This document shows positions 36,808 to 48,029 of a DNA stretch of 64,000 bases, one piece after another; position 1 is the stretch's first letter, and every line of letters starts with the position of its first letter. Location of the stretch: the NCBI RefSeq assembly GCF_001625215.2, contig NC_030381.2, positions 40,856,689 to 40,920,688 on the forward strand. The letters are read 5' to 3'. The position numbers were made by a program, and so were the translations under genes. The stretch is from Daucus carota subsp. sativus (lineage: Eukaryota; Streptophyta; Magnoliopsida; Apiales; Apiaceae). The notes under the pieces were generated by a model. It saw nothing but the letters and a program-made list of their open reading frames with translations, was not told the DNA's origin and made no database searches.

Positions 36808-37239
36808 GTATTGTATTATACCTTTCCAATAACTTGATTGAAATAGGGGTCTATAATAAAGTCCTGCCATGATGATCTTTTAAGCAAATGTGATATTTCT
36901 ATTAAAAAAAGGACACTCATTATTTATACACAAATCATAGACAAAAAAGGAAAATGAAGTTGTTAAAAACACAATCACTTGGTTACCTCTCGAGCTGTGC
37001 AGTAAGTTCTAGAAATGATTCGAGATCAAAGAAACCCATGTGGATGCATGACTTGCTAGACGTCTTTATTCTGGCACCACTAATCTGTCATTCACATGTT
37101 GACAATGAAAATAATTGATTTTCATAATTTAATACTAAGAAGATAATATCAACTATAATTAGTTCCATAACATTAAAACGTTATATAGACCCAAGGGTGT
37201 TGATTAACTTTCGGGATATCTATTTAGATTGTTGCATCC

Positions 37240-38400
37240 CTTTTTTTTTAAATAATTTTATATATTAGATTATTTACTAAAATATAAACTAATTCATTTT
37301 AAATATTAGTTATATCCTTATATACATCTCTGTATGTAAAATCTTGACCTTATTTTGCCTATGATATTTCTAATAAATCAGTTAACTGATATTCTAAGAA
37401 TCACAATCAAACAATTTATTTATAACAAGAATGATTCATGTGAAAGTACTTAAGCATAAGCATGTAGAGGTTTAAAATGAGCTTTTTGTATTGCGCAATA
37501 ACAAGAAAAATTAATAACTTACTGGGTGGCAGAGATCAACTGGCCCACGAGAACTTCTAGCTCCCTGTGAGCATATCAATGGAGCATTTTCTTCATTATT
37601 TACTGCAAATATTCAACAAACATTTATATTTAAAAGAAAAATAATCAAATAAATCAAATCTTATGAAAAATTGATATGTGCATTTGGGGAAAATAATTCA
37701 CATCAAAAATTTTGTGCCATGATATATGGCACCATAAGAATTAAGAATTAAAATAAATCCAAAATTATACTTTACAATTATAAAATTATAATTTGATTTA
37801 TATGACTCAAAATCTTAATTCATATATTATTCTTATATATGTTATACATGCTTTCAATCAATTTACAAATTCAACCTAAAACTCTTTTGATAATAATAAC
37901 CACAATTTGTTAAGTAATTTATAAGATATTGATAACAATATTAGCAAATTAGGAAAAAAAGATCAATGAATCGGGCAAGAATAACAAATAATACAATATT
38001 CATAATTGAACCATACTATGTTTATTCACAATTCCAGTGACATTGTGATCGAAAGATGACGCATGATACGTAATTCGAGATGAATTCAATGTTTGAAGGA
38101 TTTTATCAAAATTTTGTTTATGATATTTGGAAAAATCCGAGGACAAGTTTACAGAGACAGGAGGAAGTGGGTGGGAGGCGATCTAAAAAGATGAGAGATG
38201 AAGAACAAGGATAAGTGATAGTATGTGGTAGTGCATATTGACGAGGTTTTTATTAAACGTTAGGAAAGATCTAGAACTGTCGAGATTTTGATGTAATGTA
38301 ATGTCACATTTACCCTTAATTTTTAAACTTATTACTATCCCGTCCCACACATTTTCTTCATGTTTTTTTATTTTCTTTCATGTAAAATTATTTTCATAAC
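37240..38400. repeat. Segmental duplication, copy 2 (about 1.15 kb)
   Basis: Second copy of 30340-31508 in the same orientation, 6.9 kb away. Here the exon-like block at 37523-37602 lies upstream of the SP-RING relics, so this copy is the one in its original gene context. No long terminal repeat features (TG...CA ends, primer-binding site, gag-pol) are seen. Confidence 0.85.
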
Positions 38401-38841
38401 TATGAACTGTTATGTTTCTGTTAATCTGTTTTTGTCCATCCTTTTATTCAATTAGTCAATTTTTGAGTAATTTCCAGGTTTTTATTTCAGACTTGCCATC
38501 TATTTTTTCAGGAAAAACTAATCTATAAAAATAATACTGAAAATGTACGGATGATTTGATTATTTGTATTTAAGACTTTAAAAAAATCTATGAACAAATG
38601 CATGTTGACTTCGTAATTACATAATTTTGTTGAAGAGGATCCGTTTATGTAATAACTTTAAAATGTAAGTTTTTGTTCAAAATTTATATTTCCTTTTTCA
38701 GGATAATGAACACAATTCTATTTTATTTTATTTTATTTTTTAACGTAGCCTCTGACCAGGAGGCATAATCAGAAATTCTCCTCTCTTCGGAAGTCGAACC
38801 TGTGACCGACAGGATACAAGTCCTATCTTTTTAACCAGCTA

Positions 38842-39075
38842 CTCCATCCGTTTTGAAATATAGGTCGTTTGACTTTTGTGCACGTAGTTTTAAGTCCTTC
38901 TACCGCATGCTTAAAATCATTATTTTTGAAATTTTTTTTTTTGAATAATAATATTAATCATATATTTTTATTCAAAAAAAGAAAATTTTGAAAATAATGA
39001 TTTTAAGCATGCGGTCAAAAAACTTAAAAATATATGCAAAAAAGTCAAGTTACCTATATTTCAAAACAGAGAGAG
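38842..39075. mobile_element. Stowaway-like MITE
   Basis: The left end CTCCATCCGTTTTGAAATAT is mirrored by ATATTTCAAAACAGAGAGAG. TA target duplications lie at 38840-38841 and 39076-39077. The interior is a near-perfect inverted repeat around TTTTAAGC/GCATGC segments. Only 44 bp separate it from the Helitron that follows. Confidence 0.82.
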
Positions 39076-39119
39076 TATCTTTTAACCAGCTGAACCAACT
39101 CTTCGAGCCACAATTATAA

Positions 39120-40442
39120 TCAATATATATATATAAAGGAGGATGCGGGCGTCTCTAGAATTGTTCGATTCAGTCTTCTGATTTTTCTTAAATTTTGGAG
39201 AGAAAATATAATTATAATTCAAAAATAAGGTTCAAGAATTCTAAAAGTAATACAACTCTTTTCTTATTGAATTCTAAAAATGAAGCCCGCATCTAGAATT
39301 GTTCGATTCAGTCTTCTGATTTTTCTTAAATTTCGGAGAGAAAATATAATTATAATTCAAAAATAAGGTTCAAGAATTCTAAAAGTAATACAACTCTTTT
39401 CTTATTGAATTCTAAAAATGATACAACTCTTTTTCTTTTTATTTAGTATTTCTTATTGAATTCTAAAGATAATACAATTTTTTTCTTATTTAGTAATCCT
39501 AAAAGAAATAGAATTATATTTAAAAAATTAGGTTTTAACCAATGATTAGGAATCATAAAATAATAATAATTAACAAAAAAATAGGATATATAAGATAAGA
39601 ATCATATATTGATTTTATAATAATGTAAATGATTCTTCATTAGTATTGTGTTTGACGTGCACGGGAGGCGGCCCAAACTAATTTTTATCTAAATAATAAT
39701 AATTTTTCAATTAGTATTATGTTTGACGAGAAAGTGGCTAATATAATTTTTATCTATGTTATAATTTTTTTTTGTTGAAACGGCGGTTCAAAATAATTAC
39801 AAAATAAAATAGGATATATAAAATAGGAATCATATATTGATTTTATAATAATGTAAATGATTCTTGATTAGTATTGTGTTTGACGGGAACGGGAGGCGGC
39901 CCAAACTAATTTTTATCTAAATAATAATAAATTTTCTATTAGTATTATGTTTGATGGGAAAGTGGCTAAAATAATTTTTTGTCCATGTTATAATATATTT
40001 TTTTTTTGTTAAAACGGTATCACGGTTCAAATTAATTTTTATCCAGTTATAATCTTTAATTTTATCATAATTAGAATAATTTTATTAGTGTTGTGTTTGA
40101 CAGTATAGCGACTTAAACTAATATCTAAATTGTAATGTTTTTTTATTAGTACTGTGTTTGACAAGAGAGCGGCTCAAACTAATTTTGATCTAAATTATAA
40201 TATTTAATTTTATCTTAAAAATAATAATTATGGATTAATATTGTCTTTGACGGGAGGGAAGTTCGAACTAATTTTATTATTAGTATTGTGTTTGACATGA
40301 TGTTCACTTATACAAATTTTTGTACTAATTATAATATTTTTTTATTAGTGATATGTTTAACGGGAAGATGACTCAAAATAATTTTAATGCTATTCATATC
40401 AAAATTTATAACGTCGCCGCGAAGCGCGGCTTTTTTCACTAG
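39120..40442 (+). mobile_element. Non-autonomous Helitron
   Basis: It begins TCAATATATATATATAAAGG after an A (39119) and ends CTAG (40439-40442) before a T (40443), as expected for insertion between A and T without target duplication. A stem-loop GCCGCG-AAG-CGCGGC (40416-40430) lies just before the 3' end. Inside are a 138-bp tandem repeat (39154-39291, 39292-39429) and several copies of a TTAGTATTGTGTTTGACGGG-type unit. There is no Rep or helicase frame, so it depends on an autonomous partner. Confidence 0.88.
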
Positions 40443-40560
40443 TTTAACAAAACGGAAAACAACGCGGTGACCATTGACCACTGACCCGTGAAAAGGGATA
40501 TGGGCTTAGCAAGGCAATGGTCCAGAATGTTCTGCACGTGACTACTAGGAAAGAAAGAGC

Positions 40561-40568
40561 TATAAATA
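40561..40568 (+). promoter_or_regulatory. TATA box of ELF1
   Basis: TATAAATA, 118 bp after the Helitron end. A transcription start near 40592 is inferred. The stretch 40443-40560 is therefore all that separates Helitron DNA from the core promoter. Confidence 0.6.
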
Positions 40569-40632
40569 CGAGGAGGTGTGTTCCATATCCTAGTACTATT
40601 ATCGTTCCCTGAACTCCATACATATTCATCAG

Positions 40633-41783
40633 GTACGCATGTTGCTGTTTTTTTTTTGTTTTTTTTTTCTTCTGTACTACGCTTTCTTGCTTTATTTTTT
40701 GTTTCAATTACTCGTTTCTGTTGTTTGTGATTGTTACAGTATATACCTGTTATCAAATGTTTGGATTATTCGTAGACATCGTTTGTGTAAATTAATTTAA
40801 TTCTAGGGTTTTCTTTCGGTGAGTGAGGCTGATGAATAATCTATTGCTTTGTTGTTGTTGATTGATATACGTTTTAAGCTTTGTTTTGCAGCTCTATCAT
40901 TTCAGACTAGATTTTATTTTATTTTTTTTCGGGGTTTGCCCCCTTTTCTGTGTCGTTTTGGCCGTAATCCTGTCTGGTTAAGTGTTTTATTATGTAAAGG
41001 ACTGGGAAAACTTTACTTGTTTTATTTCTTCCGGCGTATTAATAGCTTAATATGATCATGTGTTGGTGAGTATTCGAGACGAAAGAGTGTCGTGACGCGG
41101 TGATAACTATGAAATGAATTTAATTGTACTCTATCAGGTTATGTTAATTAGCTTTCCTGCCATTGTTTGTTTTTGATGTAGTAAAGCGACACGGTGCCCT
41201 TATTTTCTTCTAGCTTTTTTAGTTATGTTACCAGGAAGATTCCATTTCTTTTGTGTTTCTATGTGATAAGTGATAACGTAAGAAGCCTAGTATTTAAGCA
41301 GGGAAAACGATAGTATTTGGTGGCTGAAATGCGGATAGTCTGGGTTTTTATGATAATTGATGGAGATTACTGTTAAAGTAATAAACACACTCGAGATTTC
41401 ATATTTATTGTATGTACTAGAGGTGTGGGAGCTGTCCTGAAGAGATTTTGGTGTTTACTGTATTTAATTGGGAGGGTAGAAGTGTAGATTAGTGTAAGTA
41501 TGGAAGTGTATATATCGGGCAATTTGCTCGAAGATCCTTATCTTGTATTGATGTTGTTGTACAACTATTGATTATAGTTGGAGACTGGAGTGCTATGATA
41601 CTTGCCAGTTTTGCCCGCTGTTGTGGTAGGGCTATATCTTTTTTGTTTGACTTTGATCCATTTTATGCTCTGAAACGGTCCAACTATCTGTTTATATGTG
41701 ATAGCATCTGTACGTAGAATAAATATTCGAGTTCTCATGTTCACGAAAAAACAATTACTTACAAGTTAATCTTCTGATGACAG
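40633..41783 (+). other. Leader intron of ELF1
   Basis: The donor CAG|GTACGC at 40633 and the acceptor GATGACAG ending at 41783 bound a T-rich 1,151-bp segment with no long frame. The second leader exon would start at 41784, 26 bp before the ATG. It is inferred from the TATA position and splice signals; no transcript evidence was available. Confidence 0.55.
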
Positions 41784-41809
41784 TATAAGGAATACATAAT
41801 TTTTGACAA

Positions 41810-43564
41810 ATGGGCAAGAGGAAGTCGAGGGCCAAGCCAGCACCCAAGAAAAGGATGGACAAACTGGATACAGTATTTAGCTGCCCATTCTGTAATCATG
41901 GAAGTAGCGTGGAATGCCGTATGTATGTATTCTAGTTTTAGAGTTACATTTTATATGCTATAGAGTGCGTGCATGGCTAAGTAGCTATAATTACTGCCGT
42001 CTAGAATTTTAATTTGTTTTAGAGCTGTATCTGTTGACAAATAGGGCAGTTAATCAAATTAAGAGATAGTAAAATTTAAAACATATGTCAAAAATATTTT
42101 TTCGTACAGGTCAAAAGAGTGGCGGGCTTTATTATAATCATATCGATAAACAGATTGTGTATATTTTTCTGTTTAGAAACTGTATTGGAAGTACACTGGT
42201 TGCAGAATGTCAGAAAGATATATCTGCATGTTGGTTGAGTCTGTTCTTGAATAGAGTTCCACATCTGGCAGAATGCTTTGAGACAATATGTGAAAGAGGG
42301 TGTAAAAAATAAACGAGTTTTTTTTTTCCTGTTGAAGCAGTTGACAGACACGCGGTCAAGGTTGTAGGGTTAAGGTTAATATTGTTTTTTTGATTGGGCA
42401 TATCTAATGGTTCTACTGCTCTAGATATACCAACTTTCCTTCTTTTTCTCTTTTTTTTTGTCTGTGGGGATTGTGTTGTTTCACTTCTGTAGTTGGACTT
42501 TGCATTCTGTCCGTTGTGATGTTATGTGTGCTTTTGCAATTACAATGTTTGTATATTGATGTAGGGTTGCTCATTATGGAAAGCGCAAGTTCATTATTTA
42601 CAATTTTATTGCATATTAATGTACTGAACTAAAAGAAAATTTGTTTCAGCGATATGAAGAATCTGATTGGTGAGGCTTCATGCAGGATCTGTCAAGAAAG
42701 TTTTAGCACAACTGTTACTGGTAACTAATTATTACTACCTCCGTCGCTTCCATTTGTCAATACTTTTTTTACATTGCTTGACACGCATCTTTACGACGTA
42801 CATAAAACTTGTTTTTGAAATTTTCTTTTTCCGAAAAGTTTGAACATTAAATTTTTTATTCAGAAGAAAAACATGTTAAAATAATTTATGAAACTACATT
42901 ACATAGGAGCCTTAAATTGCGTGCAGATGATCCTGTCCAGATTGTTGTATTTCATCTTGTTATCTTCCTTAACAAGGCAGAGAGAGATATCCGTGATACT
43001 AAATTATTGAGAGATATGTTGCTGATGCATTTGTTATTGAGTTCTAGTACTACTGTTACTGGAAACTAAATATTAGATGATTTTGTCTGGAATGCTTAAT
43101 TTTGTCCTGTCATCTTCCTTAACAAGGCAGAGGGACATATCACTGATACTAAATTATCGACGGATATGTTTCTGATGCTTTGTTATTGAGTTGACTAATT
43201 TAGGACCTTTTCTTTTGCTTTACATGCTTTGTTAATTGACCACTTGCTAAAAACTAAATGACATGAGATTGTCTATTCATCCTGCACAAATGTAATTCCT
43301 TACTGGTTCCTTGGATGTGCACTAAATTATTTTGATGGTGTTTGCAGCTCTGACCGAAGCAATCGATATGTAAGTAAATCCTTTGGATAAATATGAGAAC
43401 CGTAACTGTTGTCACAGTTTTTCTTTGAAAGATGTATGATTAAAAATTGTGGATGCAGATACAGTGAGTGGATCGATGAATGTGAACGTGTGAACAACCC
43501 TGAGGAAGATGGTGCAAAAAATCTTGAAGATGATGATGAGGAGGAGGCTTATGAGAATGTTTAG
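41810..43564 (+). CDS. ELF1: Transcription elongation factor 1 homologue (ELF1/ELOF1)
   Basis: Four exons: 41810-41922, 42650-42720, 43348-43369, 43459-43564; all GT-AG, 103 residues. ELF1 is a small zinc-ribbon factor that travels with RNA polymerase II, helps it pass nucleosomes and, in other eukaryotes, supports transcription-coupled repair. The start [20 protein letters not shown] is the conserved basic tail. Zinc ligands are C25/C28 (SCPFC) and C49/C52 (SCRIC). The [11 protein letters not shown] helix follows, then an acidic C-terminus (DDDEEE) typical of the plant forms. A donor choice exists at exon 1: only the second GTATGT (after CGTAT) gives the conserved [13 protein letters not shown]. 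The third exon is just 22 bp. Arabidopsis At5g46030 is, from memory, the equivalent. Confidence 0.95.
42736..42930. mobile_element. Degenerate Stowaway-like MITE in ELF1 intron 2
   Basis: The left end ACCTCCGTCGCTTCCATTTGTC and the internal inverted core (ACACGCATCTTTACG... / ...AAATTGCGTGCA) match the Stowaway family seen elsewhere in the window. The right terminus is eroded. Confidence 0.5.
42955..43192. repeat. Tandem duplication in ELF1 intron 2
   Basis: An 88-bp unit (GTTATCTTCCTTAACAAGGC to TTGTTATTGAGTT) at about 42957-43041 recurs at about 43108-43190 with a few mismatches. Confidence 0.75.
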
Positions 43565-44938
43565 CTGCTGTCTGATGATATCAAGTTGTAATTTCCAAAT
43601 GATCCTAATTTCCAAATGATCCTAACAGCGGTTGGGCATGTCAGTCTTTGTTCTCTTAGATGTCATAGTAAAGACATAGGCAAATATACTTGTGTATGTT
43701 TTCTGACTTTTTATGGATGGTTGTGTTTCTGACATAAATCTATCTCCTAACCATTCTACATGTTGCTGTTAATTTGTTGCATGCTGCTTGTGAAAATGTC
43801 TTGGAGTGCTATACATCCTTGGAACTCTCAGCAATAGTTTTTTTTTTTTTAAAGTTTTCCTTCTTAAAAGGCTTATCCTTCTCCCCCTGCTAGTTTCCAA
43901 TCTGCTGATTTGAAATTTTAGTTAAAATCGAGTGATTTATAAATATGATGCGACCCTGGTGCAGCTTTCGTTCAGTCTTTTACACTTGTAAAATTATGAT
44001 ATTGTTATTGTTGTCCTTTTGTCCATAGGTATTCAACTGCTTTAAATTATGTTTTTTAAATTGATGCCTCATAAATCTTTTCTTTGCCAACATCTATAGT
44101 CGGGTTTAGACCATCTCTTTCTCTGGCGATTGGTCTATGACAATCGATTATTAGTAGCATATGCACGGAAGAAAATAGTATGCTCTGATGTAGGTACCGA
44201 ACCCTTGTTCTCTAACTAGTGGTGACTGTAATCTTGTAAGTTTTGATCCTCGTTATAATGGCAGAGGTTTATGCACATCACTGATTGTTACATTGAACCT
44301 CTTTGTTTTAGAGGACTATCACAGGGAAAGTTTGTGCTTGTAAGAAAGATTGACTAGATCTTACGTTGTTTTGCTGCATTTTATTACAGATTACGCGGAA
44401 ATGAAATATCCCATTTACATAATCTGTTAAAAAGACCAAATCCAAAATTTATAAAGTGATTTTGTCAGAAGAGAAAACACAGGTAATATGATATTGTGCT
44501 GGATAAGATATCATAAACTATAGTAATAAGTCATCAGTAAAATGTGCCATCTAGCTTCAGAAAATGTTAATAATTAGTTCTATCTTTTTGATTTAATGTT
44601 TTGAATTCTGACGCAATATTTTAGATGTTGCAACTTTATAGTAAATTTATTTATTTGTGATTTATTTTTATGAATTGAAATTTTAATTATATATTTTTAT
44701 TCCAAAAAATTAAATAATTTTGATGAATTTATATATGTGTCAAAAATTAAAACGTCAAAGTACTTAAAAAAAAAACTGATGGGAACGTCATATTAACTTG
44801 AACATATTCATGCTTCTGGGTAAACTCAAAAAAAACAGAGAAAAGGAGCCGTTGTATCACAATTTACAAATCCCAATATGATTCGAAGTGAGAAAGCAAA
44901 CTCCACTCCTAGGTTTGATGGGAGTAGCCAGAGTTATG
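43565..44938. other. ELF1 3' UTR and spacer
   Basis: The first few hundred bases are likely ELF1 3' UTR (a TTTCCAAATGATCCTAA duplication at about 43592-43624). Nothing else is recognised. An AT-rich inverted stretch near 44620-44790 could be a worn MITE. Confidence 0.45.
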
Positions 44939-44985
44939 TATATATACCAACACATACTCAGCGTTAACTTACGACATAGACCACC

Positions 44986-46101
44986 ATGAAAGACCTTCAA
45001 CAAGAAGCCATCGATTTTGTTTATGTTGTGAAACGGAGATTCACTAACCAACCTTCTAAATTCAACGAGTTTGCCCAAGTTCTCGCTAGTCTGAAGCTGC
45101 AACAAGATCATACTCGTCTCATTTCCAAACTCAACTCTCTTTTCGCCGACGATCATCCTGACCTTCTCCACGCTCTCCAGCTTTTCTTGCCCAACACGTC
45201 TGAATTCTCTGCTGCCAACAACAACGAGAACGACGACGACGATGATCACGTGATTCGTGATGAAGATCATCCTCCCAGCAAGAGGCTCTGCACGGCTGAT
45301 AAGTCATGGTTTTTATGTGAATCTTCTAGCGAATTGTTCGATAGGATTCGTGATCGGTGTGTGGAGAAGAATGATGTTGCGTTTCGTGTTTTGATTGAGT
45401 TTACTGAAAGTGTTTTGGCGTATTATGAGAAGAGGATTAGTTATTGTCAGGTGGATCAGATTTGTAAGGATTTGTTTAGGGATGATCCTGACCTGTTTAT
45501 TGAATCGAATCGCGTGATTTCACAGTCAGTAAAAAAGTGTGATGAGAAGAAGAGACTTGGATTGTGGGGAAATAGTGAAAAGGACAAATTGGGCGAGAAA
45601 TATGAATCGTTGAGCAACGGTGAGAAGAAAGACAAGTCGAGTGATAAAGGATATAATAGTTTGTATGAGGCCACGATGGATGTCAAGGAATTTTATCTGT
45701 TCGAGATGGACTTGGCTTTCTCACGGGTAGATTCAACGATTGAGAAATTGGAGAAAAATGTTGATAACTTGGAGGAGTGTTTAACAGTTCTTGATTTCAA
45801 GTGTATTAGAAAGTTGTATAATGACTTTGATGATGATCGTGATGGTGGTTTTGGTGAGGCGATGGTAGAGATTTTGAAGTCGGATTCTGTTGCACGTGTA
45901 CAAGGAAGGGTAGTTGTATTGCAGCGGCTGAGGCAAAAGAAGATGCAATTGGAGGAACAAAAACTCCGGTTGGACAAAATCTGGAATGAGATATTTGAAG
46001 ATATTATGAAGCAGGGACGTGTTTGTCGTCACAGAGAGTTTTTGCGAAGAACAAAAGAGGCTTCAATAAATGGCTATAAGAGTAGGAGCAATCAGGTCTG
46101 A
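44986..46101 (+). CDS. SIN3-like protein with PAH domains only
   Basis: Intronless, 371 residues, start in a good context (ACCACCATGA) about 40 bp after a TATATATA at 44939. Residues 7-69 form a paired amphipathic helix (PAH) domain: FVYVVKRRF...KFNEFAQVLASLK...LFADDHPDLLHALQLFLP. A second, more divergent PAH-like unit spans about 116-178, with CVEKNDVAFRVLIEF and DLFRDDPDLF. An acidic linker (DDDDD, 83-87) separates them. The C-terminal part (about 225-350) is Lys/Glu-rich, probably coiled coil, and I do not recognise it. PAH domains bind helices of repressors in SIN3 co-repressor complexes. Full plant SIN3-like proteins are over 1,000 residues and carry an HDAC-interaction domain, absent here. 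It could act as a competitor or adaptor, which is inference. An intronless retrogene origin is possible, though no poly(A) tail or target repeat is seen. Confidence 0.85.
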   Translation: MKDLQQEAIDFVYVVKRRFTNQPSKFNEFAQVLASLKLQQDHTRLISKLNSLFADDHPDLLHALQLFLPNTSEFSAANNNENDDDDDHVIRDEDHPPSKRLCTADKSWFLCESSSELFDRIRDRCVEKNDVAFRVLIEFTESVLAYYEKRISYCQVDQICKDLFRDDPDLFIESNRVISQSVKKCDEKKRLGLWGNSEKDKLGEKYESLSNGEKKDKSSDKGYNSLYEATMDVKEFYLFEMDLAFSRVDSTIEKLEKNVDNLEECLTVLDFKCIRKLYNDFDDDRDGGFGEAMVEILKSDSVARVQGRVVVLQRLRQKKMQLEEQKLRLDKIWNEIFEDIMKQGRVCRHREFLRRTKEASINGYKSRSNQV

Positions 46102-48020
46102 TAGTTTAAGAAAATGAGACCAGTGTAACATTTATTTTAGCTGTGTAAATCATTTGTTTGGTAGATTAATTAGCAAACTCCAATCAGCTCATTCTAGGTA
46201 GGATTCTGCTATGACCATTTAATTGCATTTGTACGACTTTGTTATTACAATGAAATGTCCTTATTGTTCTTGTTAAAGTTCCTTCTCTACTGATACTGAA
46301 TTGCTCAATTAAATTGCTTCTATCTGGATAGAATTATAAGTTATTTAAAGGTATGCATTGCTGTTGAGTACTACTGCGCTTTCGATTCTAATTCTTTGCA
46401 TGGCCTTTGCATCAACTATAGGCCTTTATTTGCAAATAGCTTACAAACCATTATGCACAGTCTCCTTGACAGACAGAACAGGATGAGATCGTAATATTAG
46501 AATGTCAGACTTTGTTTCGTTTCCTAAAAAATCAGGTATTGTGTCTAATCCCCAATCATCAGGTAAGCGTGCTTAAAATGCAAGCTTGTAGAATATGTTT
46601 TCACTCGGTCTAAAACAAATTCTTCATATGATATAAATCTTCATATTGCAGAAAGATAAACTTAAATCTTGTAATTAAAAGTTTATGCCACAAGGCTTTG
46701 TCGCTAGTTGAAGAAGTTTGCGACTGGGAGAAGGGAAATCATCTTGGGGCCTCTGGACTGCAACACCTTTTTTTGGTGGTAAATTACTAAATTGTTCAGA
46801 GCACCCTATACTGGATATATAGTCGAATCTGTAAAATCATAAAAAGAAAAGAAAATAAGATATCTTAATACGATCTTATAACCTATTAAATGAAGATATC
46901 TTGATATATACGATCCTAATGTGACAAGAAAGAATTCGTGCCTATGTATTTCCCATATCTCTAACCTTTTATATTTATAGGTTGTAATCTGTACCGTTTT
47001 TATGTTACTTGGCTTGAAGCTTTGCTCAATATAATACCATTAGGTTTCTTTGTTATTATATATGCTAACTCATGTTGGTTCATTCACATTCAAATTTTGC
47101 AAATGTAATTATGAAAATGTGACAGCAGATTGCATGCAAGAAAAATTTACTGTACCAATGAAACCAAGAAAAGAATATGAATTATGTGTTTCCTTGTACT
47201 TGTAGTGCCTATTGGTACACTAGAATGAATGAAAATTTAATTAGGTATAATTTTACTTTTGCTTTTGAATCATTTAGATTATCAGTGTTACACTCTTACT
47301 GATTGTGGTTGTTATGTTGAGGGAAAATGTGTAGTATTCTGACTCTGAGAGATCAATATACTCTGAACAAAGCCTTTACCAGAATATTTGCTTTGTTCAT
47401 GTTGTTACATGCCTTAGATTATCAAATCAGTAGTATGGACCTTCCCTGTCTTCTAAAAGGTGGAGTGAGTTCCTTTCTCTGGCATCTCCCTTCCCTGTAA
47501 AATTGACATTTGGTCGCGTTTTCTGTAGTGGATAGTCGATGGACCGCCACTGTTTTTGCTACATTTTGCAGCTTTAGTTTGTAATACCATCAGACTCCAC
47601 ATTAAAAGCATTATTGGTTTGATAATTGACAGCTGCTGCTTATTCGATTACACCTAGATGCTACCCGTGTCGTTTATCCTACTATAAGACTTGTCTGCAC
47701 ACAATTACACAGGTGGTTTAGGTAGATGAATATGTTGCATATTCATTAAAATCTTCGAGTGTTTTGATGAACCTTGCATATTTGTGCTTTACATCTAACT
47801 TGATATCTTTTTTTGTGAGCATTACAAGTATAATGCTTTAGTTGTGAACATCATGGATGCTTTTCCACCTTTCCTAGATCATCGAAAAATCAGTAGGAGA
47901 AGAAGAGAGAGAACTGCAAGCCTGAAGTTGCAGAAACAGGACTTAAACCCAACTTCCGTTACACTGGGCCGGACAAAAATTTCATGCCATTTTCTAGAAT
48001 TAAGCATTTAAAAAATATTT
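46102..48020. other. Intergenic spacer
   Basis: The beginning is the 3' UTR of the SIN3-like gene. No further gene or complete transposon is recognised. Composition is moderately AT-rich. Confidence 0.5.
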
Positions 48021-48029
48021 AATTACTAA

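Larger units (their letters stand above)
34600..37602 (-). pseudogene. SIZ/PIAS-type SUMO E3 ligase (SP-RING) pseudogene
   Basis: Minus-strand exon relics in order. 37602-37523 contains NNEENAPL and SSRGPVDLCHP. 37084-36987 contains ISGARIKTSSKSCIHMGFFD and LESFLELTAQLER, matching the first half of the SP-RING (SGSRIK...C.HMGCFDL). 36898-36822 reads HICLKDHH, shifts frame, then reads DFIIDPYFNQVIGK, the SIZ-type C-terminal SP-RING (CPICLKNY...IIIDPYFN). 34698-about 34614 reads ADTIEVKIKLDGSW and stops (SIZ1 has EIEVKPDGSW here). Exon borders keep GT-AG signals. The frameshift, the altered CPIC motif, the missing SAP, PHD and PINIT parts, and a 2-kb insertion in the intron before the last relic show it is dead. 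The parent would add SUMO to nuclear targets. Confidence 0.82.

Noticed and set aside
30340..38400. Long direct repeats as the LTRs of a retrotransposon
   Set aside because: No TG...CA termini, primer-binding site, polypurine tract or gag-pol remnants. The repeats contain spliced-gene pieces instead.
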